NCBI GenBank assembly: GCA_018240935.1
Contig: JAFEEV010000129.1
Location: forward strand, 1 to 9,302
Reading direction: 5' to 3'
Source of the DNA: Pseudomonadota bacterium
Lineage (GTDB): Bacteria > Pseudomonadota > Gammaproteobacteria > Burkholderiales > Nitrosomonadaceae
DNA length: 9,302 bases
The notes under the pieces are model-generated. The model did no database searches. It was not told where the DNA came from and saw only the letters and a program-made list of their open reading frames with translations. Each line of letters starts with the position of its first letter. The stretch's first letter is position 1. The position numbers and the translations under genes were made by a program. Positions 1 to 7,689 of this stretch are shown here, piece by piece.

Positions 1-12
1 ATGGCGGTTTGA
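1..12 (+). CDS. frr: 3' end of preceding gene, probably ribosome recycling factor (partial)
   Basis: The first twelve bases read as three sense codons (Met-Ala-Val) and a TGA stop, ending one base before the uppS start codon. Only position supports a gene here: frr very commonly precedes uppS in proteobacterial clusters, and a short hydrophobic ending after a Met is common for ribosome recycling factor. Three residues cannot identify a protein, so the name is an inference from gene order. The tight junction suggests that uppS translation is coupled to this gene. Confidence 0.45.
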   Translation: MAV

Positions 13-13
13 T

Positions 14-775
14 ATGCCACAAGGCTCGAATTCAACCAGCGAAATACCGGAAACAGGCTCAATACCCCAGCACATTGCCATCATTATGGATGGTAATGGC
101 CGTTGGGCCCAAAGCCGCTATATGCCCCGTATTGCCGGACATAAACAAGGCGTTGAAACGGTGCGTAGTGTGATAAAAGCCTGCATGGAACGTGGCGTTA
201 CCTATCTCACACTATTTGCTTTCAGCAGCGAAAATTGGCGGCGTCCCGCCGATGAAGTAACTTCTCTGATGCAATTATTTCTTGTCGCACTCGAGCAAGA
301 AATCAGCAAGCTCCATGAAAATGGCATCCGCTTTAAAGTGATCGGTGACATATCGAAATTCGATCCGAAAATCATAGAATCCATTCACGTCGGTGAACAA
401 TTAACCGCCGGCAATACGCGCCTGACATTTACCATCGCCGCGAATTACGGCGGGCGTTGGGATATCATGCAGGCCGTGCGCAAAATGATGGCGCAATCAA
501 AAGACCTGCCGTTAAATTTTGATGAAGAAAATTTCGCCCAATATCTCTCCATGAGCTATGCGCCTGAACCGGATTTATTCATCCGCACGGGCGGCGAATA
601 CCGCATCAGCAATTTCTTATTATGGCAGCTGGCTTATACCGAATTGTATTTCACCAATACCTTATGGCCCGATTTTGACGAGCATGAATTTGAACTGGCC
701 ATTCAATCCTATCAGCAACGCGAGCGCCGTTTTGGCCGCACCAGTGAGCAATTGGTGTTATCAGCTGAAGGATAA
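14..775 (+). CDS. uppS: Undecaprenyl diphosphate synthase (cis-prenyltransferase)
   Basis: This cytosolic, membrane-associated enzyme adds eight isopentenyl-PP units in cis to farnesyl-PP, making the C55 carrier lipid for peptidoglycan and surface polysaccharides. The 253-residue length matches the family. Visible motifs are IMDGNGRWA at residues 24-32, with the catalytic Asp at D26 exactly as in E. coli; the LFAFSSENW block near residues 67-75; and DLFIRTGGEYRISNFLLWQ followed by an ELYF..LWPDF block in the C-terminal third, which form the pyrophosphate-binding and dimer regions. The ATG at 14 is chosen because it places D26 at the usual position and lies one base after the upstream stop. 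cdsA follows after 13 bp. Nothing looks damaged. Confidence 0.97.
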   Translation: MPQGSNSTSEIPETGSIPQHIAIIMDGNGRWAQSRYMPRIAGHKQGVETVRSVIKACMERGVTYLTLFAFSSENWRRPADEVTSLMQLFLVALEQEISKLHENGIRFKVIGDISKFDPKIIESIHVGEQLTAGNTRLTFTIAANYGGRWDIMQAVRKMMAQSKDLPLNFDEENFAQYLSMSYAPEPDLFIRTGGEYRISNFLLWQLAYTELYFTNTLWPDFDEHEFELAIQSYQQRERRFGRTSEQLVLSAEG

Positions 776-788
776 AAAGATCTATTTC

Positions 789-1613
789 ATGCTTAAAGCC
801 CGCATCCTGACTGCACTTGTTGTTCTCCCGTTATTTTTAGCGGCGCTGTTTTTTTTGCAGGATATATTTTGGGCTATCGTACTACTGTCGCTAACCGTGA
901 TCGGATCACGCGAATGGAGCCGGCTGGCCGGATTCTCGGTAAAAAACACCATCGTTTTTATGCTCCTAACCACTTTAGTTGGGGGAGAATTACTGTTTCA
1001 AATGAGTGAATCGTTAAAAACGAATGTTTACTCGACCGGATTGATCTGGGTTCACATTGTATCGGCCGCTTTCTGGATCCTCGCTGCGCCACTCTATTTG
1101 AAACAGCTTTTCACGATCAAGCAGCCGCTTGTCCTGATGCTGATAGGCTGGATCGTGTTGTTACCCACATGCCTTGCACTGTATCAGTTACGCGCCATCA
1201 GCCCGGTCCTTTTACTGGGTTTCATGGCAACCATCTGGATTTCCGACAGTGCGGCTTACTTCACCGGCAGGTCGCTCGGTAAGCGCAAGCTTGCTCCCCA
1301 AATCAGTCCGAACAAAACCTGGGAAGGCGTGGCAGGCGCTTTAATCGCGGTGTCGATTTACGCTCTGATCTGGGATTTCTGGTTTATTGAAGAATCGCTA
1401 GCGGCAAAATTGCTACCGTTACTGCTGTTTATGGCTATCTTGGGCATTATTGGCGATTTGTACGAATCCCTGATGAAACGCCAGGCCGGTGTTAAGGATA
1501 GCGGCACTATTTTGCCAGGTCATGGCGGGATTCTGGATCGTATCGACGCTTTGACTTCCTCACTGCCGTTTGCCCTGTTGGTTTTACTTATTTTCTATTC
1601 ACCCGCGTCATGA
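789..1613 (+). CDS. cdsA: Phosphatidate cytidylyltransferase (CDP-diglyceride synthase)
   Basis: This integral inner-membrane enzyme converts phosphatidic acid and CTP to CDP-diacylglycerol, the precursor of all phospholipids. The protein has 274 residues, close to the family norm of about 270-285, and consists of successive hydrophobic segments. The C-terminal signature from S227 to D253 (SLMKR....KDSG..LPGHGG..DRID) fits the CdsA family pattern at every position. A preceding DSAAYFTGRSLGKRKL block and the SPNKTWEG motif are also typical. The frame stays open upstream to 558, but that part overlaps uppS and is not hydrophobic. The ATG at 789 gives a normal hydrophobic N-terminus (MLKARILTALVVLPLFL). 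The ribosome site is weak (AAAAAGA at about 774-780). The stop overlaps the dxr start by 4 nt, implying translational coupling. Confidence 0.96.
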   Translation: MLKARILTALVVLPLFLAALFFLQDIFWAIVLLSLTVIGSREWSRLAGFSVKNTIVFMLLTTLVGGELLFQMSESLKTNVYSTGLIWVHIVSAAFWILAAPLYLKQLFTIKQPLVLMLIGWIVLLPTCLALYQLRAISPVLLLGFMATIWISDSAAYFTGRSLGKRKLAPQISPNKTWEGVAGALIAVSIYALIWDFWFIEESLAAKLLPLLLFMAILGIIGDLYESLMKRQAGVKDSGTILPGHGGILDRIDALTSSLPFALLVLLIFYSPAS

Positions 1614-2797
1614 AAACTACTCGTCAAATCACTATTCTAGGTTCTACCGGCAGTATCGGAGAAAGCACGCTGGATGTTATCGCACGGCACCCGGACCGTT
1701 TCCAGGCTTTTGCATTGACCGCCAATAACAACGTCGAGAAAATGCTCGCGCAGTGCCAGCGCTTTCAGCCACGGTTTGCGGTCATGTTGAACATGGACAG
1801 CGCCGCGCAATTGGCTGACGCAATCAAAACAGCCGGTATCAAAACGGAAGTGCTGGCCGGTATCGAATCGCTGGAAAAAGTCGCCTCGCTTCCCGAAGTG
1901 GACGCCGTGATGGCGGCCATTGTCGGCGCCGCCGGAATCCGCCCGACCTTTGCCGCAGCGCGTACCGGGAAATTGGTGTTACTCGCCAACAAAGAAACGC
2001 TGGTTATGGCAGGGCGGATTTTTATGGATTTGGTAAAACAGCACAATGCCACTTTGTTACCGATCGACAGTGAACATAACGCCATCTATCAATCGTTACC
2101 GCATCATTTCAACGGCAATTTGACGGCGTCAGGTATCAGCCGCATTTTACTCACCGCTTCGGGCGGACCGTTCCGGCGCGCGCCGCTGGACTCGCTTGCG
2201 AGTGTGACACCGGAACAAGCCTGTGCGCATCCGAATTGGGATATGGGGCAGAAAATCTCGGTGGATTCCGCCACCATGATGAATAAAGGGTTGGAAGTGA
2301 TCGAAGCGCATTGGCTATTCGAAGCGCCGTCGGAAAAAATCCAAGTGGTGATTCATCCACAAAGCGTCATTCATTCCATGGTTGCGTATGTCGACGGCTC
2401 GGTCATCGCACAATTGGGCAATCCCGACATGCGCACACCGATCGCACATGCCATGGGCTATCCGGACCGGATAGAAAGCGGCGTATCGGCTTTGGATATG
2501 TTCAAAGTCGCTCACCTGGATTTTGAAGAACCCGATTTCAAAAAATTTCCCTGTCTGGGATTGGCTTATCAAGCGCTTGCCGCGGGCGGGAATATGCCCG
2601 CAGTGCTGAATGCCGCCAATGAAATCGCGGTGGAGTCGTTTCTTAAAAGGCGCATGCCGTTTACCGCCATCCCGCTCATGATCGAGCATGCCATGAAAAC
2701 CGTGCGGCAAGAAGAAATGACGACATTGGACGATGTGCTCAGAACAGACGCGCAAGCGCGCAATGCCGCGCAAAACTGGCTGGCCAATTTGCAATAA
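1610..2797 (+). CDS. dxr: 1-deoxy-D-xylulose 5-phosphate reductoisomerase
   Basis: This cytosolic enzyme (also called IspC) rearranges and reduces 1-deoxy-D-xylulose 5-phosphate with NADPH to 2-C-methyl-D-erythritol 4-phosphate, the first committed step of the MEP isoprenoid pathway. The 395 residues match the E. coli length (398). Residues 11-17 (GSTGSIG) are the NADPH-binding glycine motif, and LLANKETLVMAG follows at 124-135. The metal ligands D153 and E155 lie in PIDSEHNAIYQ and the third, E229, in MMNKGLEVIEAHW. S220, N225 and K226 are also present. The ATG overlaps the cdsA stop (ATGA), so translation is probably coupled. Its product ultimately feeds UppS, encoded two genes upstream. 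The position after cdsA is typical of betaproteobacteria. Confidence 0.97.
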   Translation: MKTTRQITILGSTGSIGESTLDVIARHPDRFQAFALTANNNVEKMLAQCQRFQPRFAVMLNMDSAAQLADAIKTAGIKTEVLAGIESLEKVASLPEVDAVMAAIVGAAGIRPTFAAARTGKLVLLANKETLVMAGRIFMDLVKQHNATLLPIDSEHNAIYQSLPHHFNGNLTASGISRILLTASGGPFRRAPLDSLASVTPEQACAHPNWDMGQKISVDSATMMNKGLEVIEAHWLFEAPSEKIQVVIHPQSVIHSMVAYVDGSVIAQLGNPDMRTPIAHAMGYPDRIESGVSALDMFKVAHLDFEEPDFKKFPCLGLAYQALAAGGNMPAVLNAANEIAVESFLKRRMPFTAIPLMIEHAMKTVRQEEMTTLDDVLRTDAQARNAAQNWLANLQ

Positions 2798-2942
2798 GCC
2801 CCACAGAAAGACTTATTAACGATGACTAGATTCCATTTTTCCCAATTAGTGATAGTATCGTGCATTATCCAATGAAACGATCAAATGATCCGTATTATGC
2901 TGTCTTCCGGCTTCTTTCCGCGCCTCTTATGCAATATCTGAC
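2798..2942. other. Intergenic gap between dxr and rseP
   Basis: This 145-bp gap is the longest break in an otherwise tightly packed operon, so an internal promoter is plausible. The best candidate is weak: TTCCAT at 2831-2836, a 16-bp spacer, then TAGTAT at 2853-2858 preceded by an extended -10 TG at 2850-2851. No sigma-E-like GAACTT/TCTGA pair with correct spacing was found, although rseP, bamA and skp are often stress regulated in other proteobacteria. A 26-codon frame (2872-2952) runs across the rseP start without a ribosome site. No hairpin with a T tract is present. Confidence 0.4.
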
Positions 2943-4310
2943 ATGTCAATAACTTACACCATTATTTCGTTCGTTATCGCGTTAGGGATCCTGATTACAT
3001 TTCATGAATTCGGTCATTATCTGGTGGCGCGCTGGAGTGGTGTAAAAGTACTGCGGTTTTGCATCGGCTTCGGTCAGCCGATTTTTCGCAAGCGCTGGGG
3101 AAAAGACCAGACGGAATGGGTGATCGCCGCTATTCCGCTGGGCGGTTATGTCAAAATGCTCGACGAAAACGAAGGCCGGGTTGCGGCAGAGGATTTGCCG
3201 CGCGCATTCAACCGCCAACCGGTTGCGCGGCGTTTTGCTATTGTTGCCGCCGGTCCCATCGCCAATTTCCTGTTAGCCATTGTTTTGTACTGGCTGCTTT
3301 TTATTCTGGGTGTTACCGGCATGAAGCCCGTGGTAGGTCCGGTTGAACCCGCAACGCCTGCCGCTCATGCCCGATTCAGCGAAGGTGAAACCATTGTCAG
3401 TATTGAAAACGAGCCGGTCGCCAGCTGGCAGGATGCGCGCTGGACATTATTACGCTACGCCATCGATCAGTCGGCGGATGTAACCATACAAACCGTCAGC
3501 AAGAATGGCGAGAGCAATTTGCGCAAGCTGGATTTAAGCCATGTCGATCCGGATAAGCTCAATGAAAATTTTCCCGGTATCATCGGACTCACCAGCTATC
3601 AGCCCGTCATCAAACCTGTCATCGGCCAGGTCATCGCCGGCAGTGTCGGCAATAAAGCAGGATTGCTGGCCGGTGATGAAATCATCGCGGTCAATGATAC
3701 TGAAATGCTTACCTGGATGGACTTTGTCAAAGAAATACGGTCAAGCCCGGGACGGGCACTGGAATTGGAGATTTGGCGTAACGGCCAAACGATCACAGTG
3801 AGCGTTACACCGGAAAGCGCGGCTGAGAATGGCAAACAAATCGGCAAAATCGGTGTAGCTCCGGCGGTCAATCAAGCGGAATTCGACGAATTACTGGTGA
3901 CCGTACACTATCCTCCCGGCAAAGCGCTGCAAAAAGCACTCGAGAAAACTTGGGAAACGACGGTGCTGACTTTGCAAATGCTGGCGAAAATGATCACCGG
4001 CGACGTCTCCCTGAAGAATGTCAGCGGACCGATTTCAATCGCCGACTATGCCGGCCAATCCGCGCAAATGGGTTTGGTATCTTATTTAGCATTCCTGGCG
4101 CTGATCAGTGTCAGTATCGGCGTTCTGAACTTACTGCCGATCCCGATTCTGGACGGCGGACACTTAATGTATTATTTGATTGAAATCATAAGAGGCAATC
4201 CGCTTCCCGACAAAATTATCATTATTGGACAGCGAATCGGGATGGCCATGCTGTTAACCCTGATGACATTTGCCATCTATAACGATATCAACCGCCTTAT
4301 CACTGGCTAA
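2943..4310 (+). CDS. rseP: Site-2 intramembrane zinc metalloprotease, RseP family
   Basis: This inner-membrane protease makes the second cut in the anti-sigma factor RseA after DegS, releasing sigma-E; in some bacteria it also clears signal-peptide remnants. The 455 residues are the usual length. HEFGH at 21-25 inside the first membrane segment supplies two zinc-binding histidines and the catalytic Glu (E22). The third ligand is D404 in NLLPIPILDGGH. A second membrane segment lies near 98-124, with two further segments near 380-402 and 428-447. The intervening periplasmic region reads as tandem PDZ domains; the second starts near residue 218, with a GNKAGLLAGDEIIAVND core. The ATG at 2943 puts HEFGH one residue from its E. 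coli position; no clear ribosome site precedes it. bamA follows after 3 bp. Confidence 0.96.
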   Translation: MSITYTIISFVIALGILITFHEFGHYLVARWSGVKVLRFCIGFGQPIFRKRWGKDQTEWVIAAIPLGGYVKMLDENEGRVAAEDLPRAFNRQPVARRFAIVAAGPIANFLLAIVLYWLLFILGVTGMKPVVGPVEPATPAAHARFSEGETIVSIENEPVASWQDARWTLLRYAIDQSADVTIQTVSKNGESNLRKLDLSHVDPDKLNENFPGIIGLTSYQPVIKPVIGQVIAGSVGNKAGLLAGDEIIAVNDTEMLTWMDFVKEIRSSPGRALELEIWRNGQTITVSVTPESAAENGKQIGKIGVAPAVNQAEFDELLVTVHYPPGKALQKALEKTWETTVLTLQMLAKMITGDVSLKNVSGPISIADYAGQSAQMGLVSYLAFLALISVSIGVLNLLPIPILDGGHLMYYLIEIIRGNPLPDKIIIIGQRIGMAMLLTLMTFAIYNDINRLITG

Positions 4311-4313
4311 ATA

Positions 4314-6617
4314 ATGAAATTCCGGCATCTTGTTGCGCTTTTAAGTTTTTTTTATGCATTCTCGTGCTGGGCCAGTGATTCTTTCATTGTCAAGGATATT
4401 CGTGTCGAAGGCATACAACGTACCGAAGCCGGCACGGTATTCAGTTACCTGCCGGTCAAAGTCGGCGATGTCCTGGATGAAGACAAGGCAACAGAAGCGA
4501 TCAAAGCGCTTTACGCAACCGGTTTTTTCAAGGATGTAAAGCTGAAATCCGAAAACAACATCCTGATCGTCGAAGTCGTGGAACGGCCGGCAATCGCGCA
4601 AATCAGTATCAATGGCGCCAAGGAATTTGAAAAAGACAAGCTGCTCGAAGGCCTGAAACAGGCCGGTATATCGGAATCGCGGATTTTCAGCCGCTCGCTG
4701 CTGGAAAGAGCGGAGCTTGAATTAAAGCGCCAATATATCAGCCGCGGCAAATATGCCGTCAAAATCACCACAACCACGACACCGCTGGAACGCAATCGCG
4801 TCGCGATTACATTCGATATCAAAGAAGGCCGCACCGCCCGGATTAAAAAAATCAGTTTTATCGGTAATGAAAAATTCAGCGATAAAGAGTTGCGCGGCAT
4901 ATTGGTGCTCAGAAAGCCGGATTTACTCAGCTGGTTCACCAAAAATGACCAGTACTCGAAACAAAAACTGGCAGCCGATCTGGAAACCCTGCGTTCTTAT
5001 TATCTGGACCGCGGTTATCTCGAATTCAATATCGAATCCACACAAGTATCGATCACGCCGGATTTACGTGATATTTACATCACCATCAACTTGACCGAAG
5101 GCGCTCAATACACCGTCTCCGATATCAAAGTGGCTGGCGATACGATCGTGCCGGAAGAAGAGATACGCAAACTGATTTTGCTCAAAAGCGGCGCGGTATT
5201 CGCCCGCCAGAAAATGACCGAGTCGATTAAATCGATTACCGACCGGCTGGGCGACGACGGCTACGCCTTTGCCAACGTCAATGCATCACCGGAAATCGAT
5301 CAGGAAAACCGCAAAGCGGCATTTACCTTTTTTATCGATCCGGGGCGGCGGGTCTACATCCGGCGGATCAACATCACAGGTAACGATCGCACGCGCGACG
5401 AGGTGATCAGACGTGAATTCCGGCAAATGGAAGGAGCTTGGTATTCGACCAAAAACATCAATCTGTCAAAAGTGCGCGTGGACCGCTTGGCTTTCTTTAA
5501 TAGCGTCAATATCGAAACCCCGGCCGTACCCAACAAAACCGATCAGGTCGATATCAACGTCAAAGTGGAAGAAAGACCGACCGGATCGATCATGTTTGGC
5601 GCCGGTTACTCGCAGCAACAAGGGATCATTCTGAACGGCTCGGTTTCGCAGAACAATATTTTCGGCACCGGAAATTTTTTCAGTCTGGATGTAAATACCG
5701 GCCTCATCAATAAAACTTACGCCGCTTCGTTCACCAATCCCTATTTTACCGTCGATGGCGTCAGCCTCGGCCTTGACGTCTACAAGCGCGATCTGAACAC
5801 CCGGAAATTGGTGCAAGTTGGCGCATTCAAAACGGAAACAATCGGCGCAGGTTTGCGGCTCGGCATACCGATCGCGGAAGGCGACATCGTGTCGTTTGGA
5901 TTGGCAGCGGAGAATACCAAGATCGGTACTTATGACGACAGCCCGCAGCGTTATTTGGATTTCGTTAGAGAGTTCGGCACCTCCACCAACAACTTCCCGT
6001 TTACCATCAGCTGGGCCCGCGACCGCCGCGATAGCGCCATCTGGCCCACTTCCGGCACTACGCATCGATTATTCGGCGAAGTCAGCGTTCCCGGCGGCGA
6101 CTTGAATTATTACAAAGTCAGCTACAGCCAAAAATGGTATTTCCCGGTAACCGATTTCTTTACGCTGATGTTGAACGGTGAAGCCGGATACGGCGACGGC
6201 TATACCGGTCATCCGTTGCCGTTCTTCAAGAACTTTTTCGCCGGCGGTAATAATTCCGTCCGGGGATATAATTTGAACTCCTTGGGCCCTCGCGACCAGT
6301 TCACCAATGTTACCGGCAGCAATTCAACCTTGTTTGCCGTTGGCGCGAGTAAGCGCGTGGTCGGCAATATCGAACTGATGTTTCCGGTGCCTTTCTTAAA
6401 AGACGACCGATCGCTGCGTTTGAGCACCTTCCTGGATGGTGGCACTACGTTCAACAAATTCGGCGATCTGAGTAATTTGATGCGTTACTCGGCCGGGCTC
6501 GCACTCACCTGGGTCTCGCCGATGGGACCTTTGAAGGTAAGTATCGCAGAACCTTTAAATGATCATCCCGGCGACAATCTGCAAAGATTCCAATTTATGT
6601 TCGGGCAACAATTCTGA
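4314..6617 (+). CDS. bamA: Outer membrane protein assembly factor BamA
   Basis: BamA is the central outer-membrane component of the BAM complex, which folds and inserts beta-barrel proteins. The 767-residue length is normal (E. coli 810). Residues 1-20 form a signal peptide with a basic n-region and hydrophobic core, probably cleaved after CWA to start at SDSFIV. Five POTRA domains occupy roughly residues 23-415; the first begins with a KDIRVEGIQRTEAG core. The Omp85 barrel starts near residue 420 (GAGYSQQQG). The loop-6 motif is VRGY at 649-652 (usually VRGF/Y), followed by GNIELMFPVPF. The protein ends in an aromatic outer-membrane signature (FMFGQQF). The start lies 3 bp after rseP with no ribosome site, so reinitiation is likely. 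Its chaperone partner Skp is encoded next. Confidence 0.97.
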   Translation: MKFRHLVALLSFFYAFSCWASDSFIVKDIRVEGIQRTEAGTVFSYLPVKVGDVLDEDKATEAIKALYATGFFKDVKLKSENNILIVEVVERPAIAQISINGAKEFEKDKLLEGLKQAGISESRIFSRSLLERAELELKRQYISRGKYAVKITTTTTPLERNRVAITFDIKEGRTARIKKISFIGNEKFSDKELRGILVLRKPDLLSWFTKNDQYSKQKLAADLETLRSYYLDRGYLEFNIESTQVSITPDLRDIYITINLTEGAQYTVSDIKVAGDTIVPEEEIRKLILLKSGAVFARQKMTESIKSITDRLGDDGYAFANVNASPEIDQENRKAAFTFFIDPGRRVYIRRINITGNDRTRDEVIRREFRQMEGAWYSTKNINLSKVRVDRLAFFNSVNIETPAVPNKTDQVDINVKVEERPTGSIMFGAGYSQQQGIILNGSVSQNNIFGTGNFFSLDVNTGLINKTYAASFTNPYFTVDGVSLGLDVYKRDLNTRKLVQVGAFKTETIGAGLRLGIPIAEGDIVSFGLAAENTKIGTYDDSPQRYLDFVREFGTSTNNFPFTISWARDRRDSAIWPTSGTTHRLFGEVSVPGGDLNYYKVSYSQKWYFPVTDFFTLMLNGEAGYGDGYTGHPLPFFKNFFAGGNNSVRGYNLNSLGPRDQFTNVTGSNSTLFAVGASKRVVGNIELMFPVPFLKDDRSLRLSTFLDGGTTFNKFGDLSNLMRYSAGLALTWVSPMGPLKVSIAEPLNDHPGDNLQRFQFMFGQQF

Positions 6618-6624
6618 CTGAGTT

Positions 6625-6628
6625 GAGG
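6625..6628 (+). promoter_or_regulatory. Ribosome binding site favouring the GTG start of skp
   Basis: A GAGG lies 9 nt before the GTG at 6638. This is the only reasonable Shine-Dalgarno match in the short bamA-skp junction. It would be inside the reading frame if the TTG at 6623 were used instead, so it decides between the two starts. Confidence 0.5.
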
Positions 6629-6637
6629 TTCTGGCTG

Positions 6638-7174
6638 GTGAATAGATTGAAAAAAGATCATCAACGCAAGCATAGCCTGGTTATGCTCATAACAGCCGCT
6701 GCTTTTGCCTGCGGCTCCACTGCCGCTATGACCGGCGAAATTAAAATCGGTGTGGTGAATACCGAAAAAATCCTGCGCGAATCGTCACCGGCAATCCAGG
6801 CGCAGAAAAAAATCGAGCAGGAATTCATGCCGCGCGATGAAGATATCAAGAAAATGGCGCTGGAAGCCAAAACATTGCAAGAAAAGCTGGAGATAAACAG
6901 CATCAAGATGGAAGAAAACGAGCGGCGTAACCTGGAAAGAAACCTGGCCAACCTGAGCCGGGAATATCAACGCGCGCAACGGCAAATGCGGGAAGATTTA
7001 AGTGTGCGTCAGAACGAAGAGTACAGCATCATACTCGAGCGCACCAATCGGGCGATCAGCAAAATCGCCGAAGCGGAAAATTATGACCTGATATTGCAAT
7101 TGCAAGATTCAGTCTACAGAAGTCAGCGCATCGACATCACGGATAAAGTGATCAAGGTGCTCGAAAGCGAATAA
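6638..7174 (+). CDS. skp: Periplasmic chaperone Skp (OmpH family)
   Basis: Skp is a trimeric periplasmic holdase that binds unfolded outer-membrane proteins leaving the Sec translocon and passes them to BamA. From the GTG at 6638 the protein has 178 residues; the E. coli preprotein has 161. A basic n-region (NRLKKDHQRKH) leads into a hydrophobic core and a probable cleavage site after STAA (residue 30). The mature part starts with the family strand IKIGVVNTEKIL, followed by a long charged coiled coil rich in Glu, Lys, Gln and Arg (about residues 50-135), and a C-terminal block near NYDLILQ. The frame can begin at TTG 6623 (183 residues), or at ATG 6683, which would remove the basic part of the signal peptide. 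bamA ends 20 bp upstream. The usual next gene, lpxD, is missing. Confidence 0.9.
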   Translation: MNRLKKDHQRKHSLVMLITAAAFACGSTAAMTGEIKIGVVNTEKILRESSPAIQAQKKIEQEFMPRDEDIKKMALEAKTLQEKLEINSIKMEENERRNLERNLANLSREYQRAQRQMREDLSVRQNEEYSIILERTNRAISKIAEAENYDLILQLQDSVYRSQRIDITDKVIKVLESE

Positions 7175-7230
7175 CCGAAGCGCAGCCGGTATATTCCGGT
7201 CCAGACTGCAAGGCTAAAAAGGAAAATAAA

Positions 7231-7674
7231 ATGAGCATCATGAACATTCACGAAATCTTGAAATACTTGCCGCACCGTTACCCGATTTTATTGGTCGACA
7301 AGGTCATTTCGCTGGAAGCGGGCAAGGATATCGTCGCGTTAAAAAATGTCTCGATCAACGAGCCGTTCTTTTCCGGACACTTTCCCCATTATCCGGTCAT
7401 GCCGGGTGTTTTAATCGTCGAAGCACTGGCGCAAGCAGCCGCGCTGCTGACGCTCAAAACCGAGAATGCCGTCAATAAAACCGATTCGGTTTATTATTTC
7501 GTCGGCATCGACGGCGTGCGTTTCAAAAAACCCGTTCTACCGGGCGATCAATTGATTCTGAAAGTGGCCATCGAACGCCAGATCAAAGGATTATGGAAGT
7601 ACTCCGCGCGCGCCGAAGTGGATGATCAACTCGTCACCGAAGCGCAACTGATGTGTACCGCAAGAGCGGTATAA
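7231..7674 (+). CDS. fabZ: 3-hydroxyacyl-[acyl-carrier-protein] dehydratase FabZ
   Basis: This cytosolic hotdog-fold enzyme dehydrates beta-hydroxyacyl-ACP to trans-2-enoyl-ACP in type II fatty acid synthesis. It draws on the same 3-hydroxymyristoyl-ACP pool that LpxA uses for lipid A. Its 147 residues are standard. LPHRYPILLVDKV (13-25) is the family N-terminal motif. The central helix block carries catalytic H50 in FSGHFPHYPVMPG and E64 in GVLIVEALAQ. An AAGGA-like site (AAGGA at 7219-7223, 7-nt spacer) supports the ATG at 7231; an in-frame ATG at 7240 is possible but less well placed. The 56-bp gap from skp has no room for lpxD, and rnhB follows 15 bp downstream where lpxA and lpxB are normally found. 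Confidence 0.96.
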   Translation: MSIMNIHEILKYLPHRYPILLVDKVISLEAGKDIVALKNVSINEPFFSGHFPHYPVMPGVLIVEALAQAAALLTLKTENAVNKTDSVYYFVGIDGVRFKKPVLPGDQLILKVAIERQIKGLWKYSARAEVDDQLVTEAQLMCTARAV

Positions 7675-7689
7675 CCCGTCCCGTTTCGA

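Noticed and set aside
558..788. Upstream extension of the cdsA frame giving a 351-residue protein
   Set aside because: The extra 77 residues overlap the conserved 3' part of uppS, are not hydrophobic, and CdsA proteins start where the ATG at 789 does.
848..856. Runs of eight T in cdsA, and another in the bamA signal sequence (about 4346-4353), as phase-variable tracts
   Set aside because: Both are short, encode ordinary Phe codons in essential genes, and both frames are intact, so chance is the simpler explanation.
2315..2865. Two minus-strand open frames (159 and 98 codons) over dxr and its 3' flank
   Set aside because: Both lie opposite the intact dxr gene, one mirrors the Dxr C-terminal codons, and neither has a credible start context or domain.
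2881..2942. Sigma-E type promoter before rseP
   Set aside because: TCAAA and TCTGA-like -10 matches exist, but no GAACTT-like element lies at the required distance upstream of either.
5466..6065. 199-codon open frame on the minus strand inside bamA
   Set aside because: It is fully antisense to a strongly conserved BamA frame and its translation shows no recognisable motif; it is a shadow frame created by codon bias.
6701..6715. Lipoprotein signal at the Skp cysteine (AAFAC)
   Set aside because: The residues before the Cys do not fit the lipobox, since Phe occupies the -2 position, and Skp is normally a soluble periplasmic protein cleaved by signal peptidase I.
7186..7201. CCGG-TATATT-CCGG element between skp and fabZ as a terminator or regulatory hairpin
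   Set aside because: The stem is only 4 bp, there is no T tract, and the neighbouring genes form one operon.
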